Part shown: positions 44,673 through 55,454 of the stretch, in pieces | Position numbering within the stretch: position 1 is the stretch's first letter | Layout: every line of letters begins with the position of its first letter | From: Dermatemys mawii | Lineage: Eukaryota; Chordata; Testudines; Dermatemydidae | Length of the DNA stretch: 64,000 nucleotides | Assembly (NCBI GenBank): GCA_007922305.1 | Contig: ML677343.1 | Span: forward strand, 29,145,915 to 29,209,914 | Reading direction: 5' to 3' | The notes under the pieces: model-generated | Databases searched by the model: none | The model's input: the letters and a program-made list of their open reading frames with translations, nothing else | Told to the model about the DNA's origin: nothing | Program-made: the position numbers and the translations under genes

Positions 44673-44869
44673 GGGATGGTCTAGATAATACTTAGTCCTG
44701 CCCTGAGTGCAGGTTACTGGACTAGATGACTTCTCAAGCCCCCTTCCAGTTCTATGATTCTGTTATTCTAAATGACCAGCCCAAGATCAGCCAAGTCTGT
44801 GACAGAGCAGGGAATTGAACTCAGGTTTCAGAGTCCTAGGCAGAGTCACTGTTTGTGATTAAGTGGGCC

Positions 44870-46250
44870 CTAAGCACTGAATTAACTTTCCTTCAGCCCC
44901 ATGGTACAAGCAGGAGTTAGCAGGACCTAGGTGCCATTGCAAAAATCCTGGGGACCCCTCCATTGTGTCTGAGCTATACATACCTCAAGGAGCTGCTTCA
45001 CAACCACCCTCCCAGGTTTCTCAACTTCTTTTAGCAACCTTAACACCATTGATGATCACCTTATATACACAACAGTATCACGGTAGCCTACCTCGATATA
45101 CATTGTAAGAATCGTTATAGACTTTACCCAGACCAAATTCCATCTTCCCCATCTTTCATCTAGCTCTCCTGTGGGTGAATCTAGATGCTGGCCATAAATC
45201 AGTGTAACAGAAGCAGATTGGTATATCATTTCTTGTGGGAGGGAACAAGTAGAACTTTGTTACAAATTAATTCATGGATGACATAGCCTCTAAGACTCTA
45301 AAACTATTTGTCATTTCCTCATTCCTTGATGCCAGGTCTTCTTGAGCTTCCATGAAGCCTGTGAGAGGCCGTTTGTATTAATAGCTCTAAGATTCTGCAT
45401 TTCCTGACTCCGAAGCACTAATGAAAAATCCTTCCTGATACTTCTCTAGGGGAAAGGCAGTTTCCTCCATCTCCCCATCCCTATCAGAACATCTGATCCA
45501 GCCAGTCAGCTGACCTTCTGCACATTTATGTCCTATGACAGATTTACATGAAACATCTGCCTCTTCTTGGTGGGGTGGGTATTTCATAGTTAAAGGCCAC
45601 AGACTATCTCAGGACATGAAATGGTTCTTGCTTCTCAGACAACTGTTCACGGTCTCAGGAGGGGAAATAGCAATCAGACCTTTTGCCCTGGGTGACTTAT
45701 CATACTGCTGCTTCTGCCCAACGTGGGCTTCCTCTAGGGTCTGTTAAGTAAGATCCTTCAATCTGTATAATTATTTCCCCATCCTGATTCTCAATACTGA
45801 CTTGACAGGGGAGAGCAGTTCAAAGAATATGAGCAGTGGATGCCTGTGTTTTTGATCTATGCAGAAGCTGATATGGGAACTACTTCAAGCTCATACCTAA
45901 ATTATTTTTGGAGCACATTATTCTTCCTAAGGATCTAGATGAACGGCTTTGGAGATTTATGGGAATGATGTTTATGGGTGGCATTCCTATAAGCAGAGAC
46001 AGGTGAGTTTAACCCATGAGATGATGCCCTTACACACTGCAAATGGCAAGTTCTTAGGAATGTTGGGATAGCTTTGTTGTCCATACAGGAACCTTTACCT
46101 ACACTGGATTCTATTCCATTGATGTCAGTGGGATTACTCCTTGATGAGGTATTATTCACTGTGGTAAGGATATGGCAACCTAGTCCTGATTAGTTGTGGG
46201 AGGCAGAGGGATACTAACATCTTGGAAAATACTGAAACTACCTAACTGAT
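44870..46250. other. Unique non-coding sequence with one short dispersed repeat
   Basis: No gene recognised. 46085-46145 reads CTACACTGGATTCTATTCCA then TTGATGTCAGTGGGATTACT, a sense-motif copy. Confidence 0.45.
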
Positions 46251-46257
46251 ATCTCTT

Positions 46258-46292
46258 GCATTTATTTATTATTATTATTTATTATTATTATA
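46258..46292. repeat. (TTA)n short tandem repeat
   Basis: TTTATTTATTATTATTATTT continued by ATTATTATTATA, likely the tail of a SINE-type repeat. Confidence 0.85.
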
Positions 46293-46564
46293 GCCACATG
46301 AATGTGCAGGGCATTTTACCGACCAATAAGGAGATGCTGCCAACAACGACAGAGGAAGGGGAGACAGGGAAATATTTGGGAGGAAAAATAAAAAGCTCAC
46401 TTTCTTGCCGCATTATGTTTGAGCCCATATCAAGTGCTCCACAAAGATGTCAGACAGTCACACCGAGGCGTGAGATTCCACAGGGAGCCAGACCAGGAGC
46501 AGAGAGGTAAATTTTTGACCTATCAGTACAGTGGGATTACACTGACTTGTTCCCTTGGTGAATT

Positions 46565-46745
46565 TGGCCTATTGACTAGTTTTTCCTCCACACAAGCACT
46601 GCAAAGGGGCTAATATTTATTACCCCATTTTACTGATGAATAAACAAAGAAGCCGCAAGGCTAAGCAATTTATCCAAGGTCCCCCGGCAAGTCAGGATTA
46701 AATCGCAAGAGTCCTAATTCCCACATAACACCAATCACAACACTG
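46565..46745 (-). mobile_element. MIR/CORE-like SINE
   Basis: ATTACCCCATTTTACTGATG, AAGCCGCAAGGCTAAGCAAT, TTATCCAAGGTCCCCCGGCA and AGTCAGGATTAAATCGCAAG are the reverse-complement SINE landmarks. Confidence 0.65.
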
Positions 46746-47077
46746 TGACACAAGGAATGACTAGTGTAAATATCAGAGATAAAATTACCTTTAGTGTAGG
46801 ACAGATATTAGGCCATAGTTTCAAAAATACAAAACAAGAACTGGGTTTCATATTGTCACACAACAATTTGCAGAGGGCATAGATGTGTTACTTTGGCTAT
46901 GGAAGCCGGATGCTGTCTATTTTTGGGTGAGAGAGGTTTTCATCATATACAAAACCAAGTTCTTACAGTGCTACTGCCTCATACTTATAATCTAGTGATA
47001 CTTGCAGTTTGGGTTATGAGTGAAGTCTACTGTATTTTATTATGAGCAGTGTTGTGCTACATGCATATTGTATATAC

Positions 47078-47386
47078 CAGAGGCTGGCAACCTTTCAGAA
47101 GTGGTGTCGAGTATTCATTTATTCACTCTAATTTAAGGTTTCGCATGCCAGTGATACATTTTAACGTTTTTAGAAGGTCTCTTTCTACAAGTCTATAATA
47201 TATAACTAAATTATTGTTGTATGTGAAGTAAATAAGGTTTTTAATATGTTTAAGAAGCTTCATTTAAAATTCAGTGAAAATGCAGAGCCCCCCATACTGG
47301 TGTCCAGGACCCGGGCAGCATGAGTGCCACTGAAAATCAGCTTGCGTGCTGCCTTCGGCATGCGTGCCATAGTTTGCCTATCCCTG
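47078..47386. mobile_element. Non-autonomous hAT element with perfect 8-bp duplication
   Basis: The ends are CAGAGGCTGGCAACCT and AGTTTGCCTATCCCTG (11 of 16 inverted matches, CAGNG type). GTATATAC flanks it exactly on both sides (47070-47077 and 47387-47394). The interior (TTCATTTATTCACTCTAATT, CATTTTAACGTTTTTAGAAG, CCTTCGGCATGCGTGCCATA) matches a frequent turtle element. No transposase. Confidence 0.9.
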
Positions 47387-47394
47387 GTATATAC

Positions 47395-47465
47395 GGAGTG
47401 AAATCCTGGCTTTATTGAAGTAAATAGGTGAAATCCTGTTTCCATATAAGTCAATGGAAGTTTTA
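47395..47465. repeat. Short dispersed repeat (sense-motif family)
   Basis: GGAGTGAAATCCTGGCTTTA, TTGAAGTAAATAGGTGAAAT and AAGTCAATGGAAGTTTTACT. Two half units are present in a row. Confidence 0.5.
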
Positions 47466-48325
47466 CTGTGACATCTTAAATCTAAAAAGAGAGGCATTTC
47501 TAAAAGTTACCTTAAAATATTTTCTAAAGATTATCACTGAAGGAGTTAACACTCAGAGACTCCCTTTCTTTTCTTTCCCTCATCCCTGGGTGTTCTAACC
47601 CTTTTCTAAACTACCAGCTTCCCAGAAGTGATTGTCTGTTCCCTGTGAACCAGACTATTTAACCAGCATGAAGTCTCTGAGTTTCAGAGTTTCAGGCCTC
47701 CCTGCAGTTGTTAAATAGCTTGGTTCATGTAGTTTGCCAAGCAAAGGGCTGCCTCTGACTAAAAAACACTGTGCTGTTTTAATAGCTGTAATATAGGGGG
47801 CCAGCAACTCTACCAATGGGTACAGTCAGAAACTGGGAAGGGGCCATTTGCAAGTAATTTTGAGTTTCCGCTAGGATCAGGGAGGGTGGTGTGTGAGGAA
47901 CGTGATGAAGTCTGACATTTTAGAGCTAAATAGGCTAGTCAGTTTTTGTACATTTTCCACTTTGTTGGTAAGTTCTTATTTTCCTGAGAAAACACAATGA
48001 CCAATACACCAGTGAAATTTGGTTTCCTTTCCTCCTGTTCCTGTTAAGGAACATTAATCTCCAGACTGATCATTCTGAATTTGACTTCACACTGGAACTG
48101 ACGAGAGGTGCTATTTATTCAATACTCTTTTATGTTCCCTAACATTACCATGCATGTCTGAGAAACATGTTCCTTTTTAATGTATTGTCCTGCTCAGAAC
48201 ACAAGGCATACAGTCACTTCAAGGGGAGTATTACTTAGTGCTTGAGATCAGATAATGAATTCTTCCTGGTGGCAAATGCAAATAGTCGTAGCTGATGGAG
48301 CTATGACAATTTATAGCAAATGTCC
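47466..48325. other. Unique non-coding sequence
   Basis: No gene or recognised repeat. Confidence 0.45.
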
Positions 48326-48329
48326 CTTG

Positions 48330-48545
48330 GGCTCTATTCTGGCCTGCTCCACTGACATGCAGTGTAACTCCAAAGGAGTCACTCAGTCTCTCTTCACCTC
48401 AGTTTCCCCCCAATCTGAAAAACAGAGATTGCCTGGGTTACAAGGTTGCTACGGGACTTTCAAATTAATGTTTGTAAAGCACTTTGAGATCACTCATATA
48501 TATAAGAGTGTAAAGGATCACTCATATAAGTGTAATGACCTATTT
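48330..48545 (+). mobile_element. MIR/L2-like 3' fragment
   Basis: CTCTCTTCACCTCAGTTTCC, CCCAATCTGAAAAACAGAG and GTTTGTAAAGCACTTTGAGA, with ATATAAGAGTGTAAAGG, form the usual SINE/L2 tail order. Two near-copies of GATCACTCATATA follow. Confidence 0.65.
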
Positions 48546-49239
48546 AAAATATAAATCAAACTATTATTATAAGTCTCTTCCAGAGACCTATACATGGCTT
48601 AGATTCAGTAAAGTGTTTGCTGTTAGAATCCTTTCTAGTGAAAAAATGTTTCAACAGCAGCTAGTTAAATATTGTGATTTCATATGGCGCCTTTATTTAC
48701 AGTGTGTCATTATCTTTAACAACATCTATTTATAATGATCTTTATGAGATAATAAACAATGCTATCCTATTAACAGTGACCTCAAAGTTCAGCCAAGAGC
48801 ACGAGGAAGTCTGCCAAAATAGCTAGGTGGCCTTTCTTGCAGTCTTGCGGAACACAGCTGACTTTTATTTTTATTTTCAGATCTAGCAACATTAATACCC
48901 AAACAAATATAAATTAGAGGTGTTAAGTGAAATTTATGGATTGTGAAGGTGTGAATCAGATGACACCAGCAAAGTGTGGATTTAAGGTATAGGCTAGGCA
49001 TGCAAACTGCTTTCGTATGACTCTGCCAATACTCTAATCTTATCTGTAGCATCCCAGGCATTTTATACTTTTGATGTTTGAAGGAAAATCTGTTGGCTTG
49101 TCTTCTGGAAAGCTTGGCCTATGGGCAAAGACAGTTCCCGGTGTGGAGGGAGTTGTTTGTATGGGCGGCTTGGTGGCAGAATGTAGGTTGAGGAAAGACG
49201 GGTGATGTAATTAATGCCAAGTTTAACGGACTCCTTGCA
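48546..49239. other. Unique non-coding sequence
   Basis: No gene or recognised repeat. Confidence 0.45.
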
Positions 49240-49367
49240 GAAGAGGAAAGTCATTGTACCACTATTAATGATATGACTATGAGTACAACCACATGCTGGG
49301 GATCAGGGGACAGACACAGGCATTGCCAAAGGAAGAGATGGACATCTATGATTCCGAAATGTCATGT
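49240..49367 (+). other. Exon-like segment (weak)
   Basis: It follows CGGACTCCTTGCAG and ends at ATGTCAT|GTGAGTAAC. One frame is open from about 49268 to the donor; upstream of that it has stops, so it could only be part of an untranslated or first coding exon. Product unknown. Confidence 0.12.
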
Positions 49368-49624
49368 GAGTAACATGTTCTGTGTAGAGCCCTGTTCACT
49401 CCTTTGGTTCTTAAACTGTGTCCACTGGAGCCTTGCCGTCCTCAGAACTCTTCCTAGCAGGCCACAGAATGAAAGAATTTTGCAAACCAAACACCGGGGG
49501 GAGTCTGGAAAGAGAAAAAGATGCTTGAGAGATTCTTTCAGTGACCAAGTAGACTGCGGAGTGAAAAGCTGGAGAATGGCCGATCCAGACGACAGTTCCT
49601 GTGTGAAGCGCTGAAATGCGAGCT

Positions 49625-50240
49625 GACCTTACTGTGCTCCTGACCACCATGTATCATTTCCACAGCTGCTTTTTTATGCCATGGGCAATAAACAGTCACT
49701 TTTCTACTAACATCTGTATGAAAAGCTTGCTGCTCTCATTGACCAAGAAAATACCCATCCTACTCCAGCAGTGCTGTATGATATAGAACCAACTGGATTG
49801 CACACCCTTGCTCTGAAGCTTCTGTGTTCACCAGATTATTTATGGCTGTGTTCCACACTGGGAGGAAGAGAAGGTTTTACGCAATGTCTTCATGTTTAAA
49901 AGCTAAACAGCTTCTATAAAGGCCTCCTGTCACAGTCTAGGTATTAATGTGTTATGCTTTAAATGGTAACCCACAGCTAAATGCATTCTATGCTATGGAT
50001 CTGGTTAGCGTATGTGTTATGTTGACACAAATTTTGGCATTATATAGTATATGATATCTGATATTATTTTTATTATAATACCAAGATCAAGGCATTAGAA
50101 TGACTCATTCCTGAAGCACTTACATTTAGGGATGTATGAATAAAAGATTTTTCAGATCACTGACAATGCTGGAGAAAACATGTTTTGGGGTGACCCAAAA
50201 ATGAACTTTTTTGGTGAATCAAAATAAATAAAATCATTTG
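49625..50240. other. Unique AT-rich non-coding sequence
   Basis: No gene or recognised repeat. Confidence 0.4.
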
Positions 50241-50244
50241 GGGT

Positions 50245-50323
50245 TGCATGAACCAGCTATTCGCGTAGCTGAAGTTGCGTATCTTAGGTCGACGCCCTCT
50301 TCCCCAGTGTAGCCCAGGCCTTA
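50245..50323. mobile_element. MITE right-end fragment
   Basis: GCGTAGCTGAAGTTGCGTAT, CTTAGGTCGACGCCC and GTGTAGCCCAGGCCTTA match the inner part and the GTGTAGNCCAGGCC right end of a turtle Harbinger-like element. The left end is lost or too diverged. Confidence 0.5.
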
Positions 50324-50882
50324 GTGTCCCTGTATCCAGAACCAGGGTGCTAGGACTTTGTGTTGAGGGCAACAAGCCTGGCAAGATGCTTTTGTCACTG
50401 AACCGAGCCTGTGGTCTTTCTGGGTAGTACCATCGAGGTCTGCTAAACAAGCTGTGTGCACAGGACTGGGACAATATACAGAGAGAGCACGCACACACCT
50501 AGCTGACAACACCTATATGCACTGAAGGTGCTTCAGTATCAACTTGCTCTAACCAGTTTTTGACAGCTAGGAAAGTTTTCAACATGGCTGAGTCAAGCAC
50601 CTCCTCTCGCAGTAGACTCAGACGCTCTGAGAGCGGTGTGAATGAAACAGCTCTGCAGAGCCATTCAGCGGAAAAGCTCCAAACATCACAGAGGAAATGG
50701 CGACGTTCAAACACAGGTGAGCCCACAAGGGAATGACACACAACTACTTGTCCGTTGGTCGTTCTGGTAAAGCAGAAGGTGATACTCTGTCAGCTGCCTC
50801 CCCGCTGAAGCAAAGCCCTAAGGAGCACTGTGTTGCTAGCAGTTCTGTCTTTCAGGTTAAACAGAAAACTGAAATGCTGGAT
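50324..50882 (+). pseudogene. Possible decayed coding sequence of unknown origin
   Basis: One frame runs about 136 codons from 50324 to the TGA near 50734 with only two internal stops (50425 and 50500). Shifting frame once near 50730 continues about 50 codons to a stop near 50882. The text is Ser/Arg/Glu-rich (SSTSSRSRLRRSESG, LQTSQRKWRRSNTG) with more CpG than the neighbours. An ATG at 50584 sits in a good AACATGG context, and GGTGAGC follows at 50716. I do not recognise the protein, and an antisense frame is also open (50499-50741). Chance or an internal transposon part is possible. Confidence 0.25.
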
Positions 50883-52515
50883 ACTTGTAGTTCTTAAAAA
50901 TACCTTGGCAGGGGTTTTTCCCCCACAACACTTAAGGGGATTGACACTGACATGGGGCACAGAGCCACTTTTAAACAGGTACGTGGAAAATAGCATTGCC
51001 ACCTGGCCATTTTTTGACCAGCCTGGCCATTTTTTCTGCTCTCTTGCTGGTTGCTGGCCAAGAGATGTCATATGCTGGGGTGGGGGGATTGTTGCACACT
51101 TATAGGGGGTTTCCCATGAGGGCTGAGCCTCCTGTGTGGGGGTAGAGGTAGGAGCTCAGAGGCCAGGAGCACCATGCATCAGGCTGCTGATGGGAGACAG
51201 CATCCGAGAGAGGAAGAAGAGGGTATGGCAGAGGAGACAAATCTATGCACTCCCAGTCTTAAAAAGGCACTCCTGCAGTCCCTGAATCATACTGACCTGG
51301 CCCATTTCCAGTTTGAGTTCAATCTCCCTACCTGCAATTCCAACCGGTAAAGGCTCTGTCTTCATTTTTCATTCCAAACTATCTGTGGAATAATGTGGTT
51401 AGCTCTGAACACCTGGTGCATTTCACCCCAGAGATGGCTGAATTTTGATGGCTGATGACAGAAGACTGGCATAACTAGATAGCAAGTTTTGAACTGTGCT
51501 TTGAGATCCTCTGGAATAGAAGCTGCTAAGTGATTTGGTATTTTTGATCATGCAGCTTTGAGGTGTATTTTTGATTCTGGCCAATCAATTGGCCCTTCTG
51601 TATGTTTCCTTGGCAAACAATGGGGTCCTAATTCATATCCCAGCATAAAAGCTTGGACTTCCCTCAAGAAAAGTGAAGGAGAAAAAAGTCACACCCATTT
51701 TTTTTTTTTCTGTAGAGAAAGCAAAATTATGTTTGCTGTAACATCAGATATCCAGTGGAGGCAGGGTCAGTACCTCAGTCCATTCCTGCTATGAATAACA
51801 GTCTGAAAAAATTAACGTGTCAACCTCTCAGGTCTGAGTTAGCTCAAAGCCCTTTGATCCCTCAACTCATGACTGCTGGCCATCAAAAGTGTTTTCTCTC
51901 CATATTTTCCCTCGATGAGTTCAAAGGAAAATCAATTACATTATTAAAACTTGAATTGCTTTCCTGTATGAAATTATCACCTATAAAATGATTCCTTTAA
52001 CTGTGGAGTGTAAAGATCTAAATTACCTCTCCTCACACACATCTGAAATGCCCTTGCTAAATCTGATCTGAAGCATGAATCCATTTGGGGGTGAGAGCAA
52101 TTTTAATGTGGTTGAAATTATAGTTTCATTTTCTTCCCAGTGGTATCTATTTATTTATTTTATTTTTTACAACAGCCCAGCTGAAGGCTAACACTTGACT
52201 TTAATGACTGCTGAGGAAAACATATTAGTGGGGTGATATATTGTATCTCTTTACTTAACAGCTGTGCTTTCCCTAGTTCAAAAGAAAATTAGGTCTCAAG
52301 TAGAGAAGAGTGTTATTAAGAAAATACAGGTTGACTTCAGAACAATGGCCTGTACCCTGAAGGCTGCTTTCCAGGTCACAGAGCAAGAGAGGGGCTGGGG
52401 AGACGCAAATGATCTACCCAAAATAAAGGGGTTAACTGCGAAATACAGTCCTTGATCCATACGCTTAATTCCCTCTGGTATCATATTAGAGTTAGTTCAG
52501 CATGAATGGCTAGCA
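50883..52515. other. Unique non-coding sequence
   Basis: No gene recognised. 51001-51035 has a direct repeat of CTGGCCATTTTTT. A TTTATTTATTTTATTTTTT run lies near 52150. Confidence 0.45.
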
Positions 52516-52519
52516 GCAC

Positions 52520-52600
52520 TGAGGATCTGCTTCTGAACCACTGGAGCTAATGGGACGTTTACTATTGATCTCAATGGGAGCTAGATGAGGGCATAAGTCT
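52520..52600. repeat. Short dispersed repeat (sense-motif family)
   Basis: GATCTGCTTCTGAACCACTG, GAGCTAATGGGACGTTTACT and ATTGATCTCAATGGGAGCTA. Confidence 0.55.
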
Positions 52601-52664
52601 CCTCAGTTTGGAATTATCCCTCAGTTTCACCTAGTACCACTATTCTGTACATAACTGTACATTC

Positions 52665-52885
52665 TGAGAGTCAAAGATTAATAGATCTGAAGGCCAGAAG
52701 GGACCATTTTGATCCTCTAGCCTGAGCAATAGAAGCCAAAGAACCTCACCCAACTACCTCTGCATCAGGACAAGAACCTCTGATAGGGCTGTAGCATATC
52801 TTTTAGAAAGTCATGAAGGCCTCATTTACAATGATGGAGAATCCACCACAACCCTCAGTAAGTTGGGAATCTTGGTCTTAAGGAA
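52665..52885 (-). mobile_element. CR1 LINE 3' fragment
   Basis: TAATAGATCTGAAGGCCAGA, AGGGACCATTTTGATCCTCT and AGCCTGAGCAATAGAAGCC are the reverse complement of a CR1 3' UTR, followed by TGGAGAATCCACCACAACCC. Confidence 0.85.
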
Positions 52886-53365
52886 GAGGGAAATTCAGCA
52901 TGTATAATACTGTAGGTCACGCTTTACATAAATGTTCCATTTCTGAATAGTTTATAAAGGGTGAATAAATATGTGTTTGTGTGTATGAAACAGATGTTTT
53001 AATAAATAGTATATTAATGGTTATTGATTGTTATGGAGTCCAGCAAGCTGCTTATAACCTTGGCTAATAACCATCTATAATGCTGTAATGATCAGTGCAG
53101 AAAATAGCTCCACAAAAAGGTTGTGCAGTATCTTTATCTTTAGCATAAGTTGTTGTCGTGATATACTGTTTTGTTGTGATTGGTTGGGTAGAAAGTACTA
53201 AAAGGAAGTTAAGTCCTACTTGTGCATGCTGGAGTTGTTACCTGCCGTGTTCCAAATACCTTGAACTGATGCTCTTATAACTCTTCTACAACACATGCTA
53301 CTCGTGTATAATATTCTTATAAAAAGTAAATACATTCTTGATAGATTTTATCAGTCTTTTCTAAA
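52886..53365. other. Unique AT-rich non-coding sequence
   Basis: No gene recognised. Includes TGTGTTTGTGTGTATG near 52973. Confidence 0.4.
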
Positions 53366-53368
53366 TGT

Positions 53369-53470
53369 ATACAGTGGATTCTGGTTAATTGGGACACTTC
53401 GGGACTGGAACAATTTGGCCCGATTAAGCGGCTGCCCCAATTAACTGATGTATTTCACTATAAAACATGA
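53369..53470. mobile_element. Tigger/mariner-like fragment
   Basis: ACAGTGGATTCTGGTTAATT begins like a Tigger-type terminal repeat. GGTTAATTGGGAC and CTGCCCCAATTAACTG are inverted, so the piece folds back. CCCGATTAAGCGGCTG lies between. Confidence 0.4.
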
Positions 53471-53670
53471 CTGTCTTGTGTATACTTGAAATTTCAGAAT
53501 GCAATTTTTTTACTAGTGTTCTATGCTCATTCCCAGAAGAACACATCAAAAGTCAGTGCATTTTTCATTTTTCCTGTTGCAGCTATTTGGAACATAAATA
53601 GATGAACATCCAGACAAGTCCTCCAGCCAGCATCTCCATAGGAATTTAATTGTGGGGACAAAGCACCTTA

Positions 53671-54681
53671 GCCAAGTCCAGGGTTCTCAACCTTTTTCAT
53701 GCTGAGGCCCCTTTCAACATGCTATAAAAATGCCAGGGCCTGCCAGGGGAGCGTGGGGCTCCGGGCCAGGGGAGGAGGGTGAGCCTTGGGCATAGGCATA
53801 GTTTTACTTCTATAGAGGGCGGGGGAAGAGCTGGCAGGGCTCGAGCCAGCTCCGCACAGCAGGGTCCAGAGAGGAAGCGCCCCCTCCATGCCCTGACTCA
53901 CTCAGAAGGTCAGCTGGCCTGTCTGGGCTGTGGGGAGACGCAACCAAAAAATATAACTCAAAGGGGGGCCTCAGTTCAAAACATTTTAAAACTGCTCAGG
54001 GTGCAGGGAGGGAGTAGCTAAGGGCTGTGTGCAGGCCTGGGGTAGCAAAGGTTGCAGGGAAGGGGTAGCTAGGGGCTGTGTGTGGGCAGGGGAGTAGCTC
54101 AGGGGGCAGCTACATGCTGTGTACGAGTGCTGTGGGGGAGGGGAGCTCCCAGTGCAGCTGCCAGCTTCAGGAGAGGGAAGGGTGCTGGGGCTCCCGGCTT
54201 CTCCTTGCTTGTGGAGGGAGGTTTACCAGTTTCAGCCCCACGTCGCTCCTGGGTTGCGGGAGGGCACACTGGCTTCAGTCCCACACCGCTCCTGGCTTCA
54301 GCATTGGGGCTCGGGGCACTGGGTTTCAGCCGCGGAGCTCAGCAGCCCCCCTGAAGGGGGTCACAGATCCCCAGCGGGCTGCGGGCCCCTGGTTGAGAAC
54401 CATTTGCCTAATCTACACACAGTTATACCAATACCAAAACTGTGTTAGGTAGGGTAGGATTTTTTACTGATGCAGCTATACCTGTACAATCCCTAGTGTG
54501 GACACAGTTATACCAGTATAAAGGTGCCTCATGCCAGTATAGGTTATTTTCCTTCCTGTGCAAGGGGAATATAAGTTTTAAATTATTATATAAGAATAAC
54601 TGTGTCCTACTAGTAGGAATCATACTCATTTAACTATATCAGAGCCATTAAAGCAGCATAATTTTTTGGGTAGACAAGGCC
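53671..54681. mobile_element. Harbinger-like MITE, split by a hAT element near its left end
   Basis: After removing 53679-54405, the left end reads GCCAAGTCTACACACAG and the right end GGGTAGACAAGGCC, inverted. TTA triplets flank it (53668-53670 and 54682-54684), as expected for PIF/Harbinger. The interior has AGTGTGGACACAGTTATACC. The own length is about 276 bp. Confidence 0.65.
53679..54405. mobile_element. GC-rich non-autonomous hAT element
   Basis: The ends CAGGGTTCTCAACC and GGTTGAGAACCATTT are inverted. GCCAAGTC and GCCTAATC flank it (6 of 8). The body is GC-rich with imperfect GGGGTAGCTAGGGGCTGTG repeats (about 54000-54110). Open frames of up to 124 codons here are products of GC-richness, not genes. 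Confidence 0.75.
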
Positions 54682-54684
54682 TTA

Positions 54685-55450
54685 CAATAACTGATAATTG
54701 CCATACGTCATCTCTATCCATGTTCTGGGATGGGCACAACCTAATGGACAATGTTATAACAGGAAGGATGGCTCTGTTACAAGCAGCTGATATGAAGGCA
54801 TCAACTCAGTCATTTTGCTTCCTTCCTGCCACTAAGCATGGAGCAGGAAACAAAGGCCACTAGCTCTGTTCCCTCAAGAAAAAAAGATAAAAAGGAAGGA
54901 AGAAGCAAGAAACAAGGATAAGAAGAAGAAAAGAAACGGCAGAGAAAAAGCGTGACTGTCAACTATATGACTCAAACTCAGATGGAAAGCTCCATTCCAG
55001 GGCTGTGAACAGGAGGAAGGATATGCATTCCTACTAAGTAACCTTTCTCCTTTCCAAAAATCCCAAGATTTCCAGTGACTTTCTCAAAAAATCCTATTGA
55101 TGAAGCTTTACTGAAAAATACCAATGAGAAACAAAACAAAACAACCTAGCATTTGTTTTCATATACTTTTTACCTCTTGTGGTATAGGGAAAAATTCTCC
55201 TGTTCCTGCAATGCACTAGTATGGTGAGTTTATCTTGCCATAATAAGACAAATACTAACTTCATAGTTTGTATCTCTGTAAACATACACATTCCAGGTCC
55301 AAGTGATTGGCTCAGGCTAATTATTTACATTCTGTCTGTGATCCTCACAAATAACAGAGGTGAATAAACCATATTTTCAGTCCAGTGGGCATGAACAGAA
55401 CAGACCCTCAAAAATCAGTTCAACAGACTAATTTAAATTCCTCCTATAAC
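54685..55450. other. Unique non-coding sequence with a purine tract
   Basis: 54875-54945 is almost all A/G (AAGGAAGGAAGAAGCAAG, GATAAGAAGAAGAAAAG). No gene recognised. Confidence 0.45.
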
Positions 55451-55454
55451 TTTC

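Larger units (their letters stand above)
44217..44767 (+). mobile_element. CR1 LINE 3' fragment, full 3' end, itself interrupted
   Basis: It starts GAGAAGTCTGAG and continues after a hAT insertion with ACATGATAACAGTTACCAAG. It ends with CCCCCTTCCAGTTCTATGAT and the TTCTGTTATT tail. CTAAA pentamers flank it (44212-44216 and 44768-44772). 5' truncation is normal for CR1. Confidence 0.85.
44095..44860 (-). mobile_element. MIR/CORE-like SINE split by a CR1 insertion
   Basis: The left part has CCTGCGAGGTAGGGCAGTAC, TATTCCCACTGTATAGTTGG and GAACTGAGGCATGGAGTGGC. The right part has ATGACCAGCCCAAGATCAGC, GTCTGTGACAGAGCAGGGAA and TTGAACTCAGGTTTCAGAGT. Joining 44216 to 44773 restores the usual reverse-complement SINE order. 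Confidence 0.75.

Noticed and set aside
46258..46292. CRISPR-like or satellite array
   Set aside because: Plain TTA microsatellite; no spaced repeats anywhere in the window.
53740..54400. Apparent CpG-rich promoter
   Set aside because: Body of another hAT element bounded by inverted ends.
54078..54452. Several overlapping frames of 90-124 codons
   Set aside because: GC-rich hAT interior lowers stop frequency in all frames; no domain.
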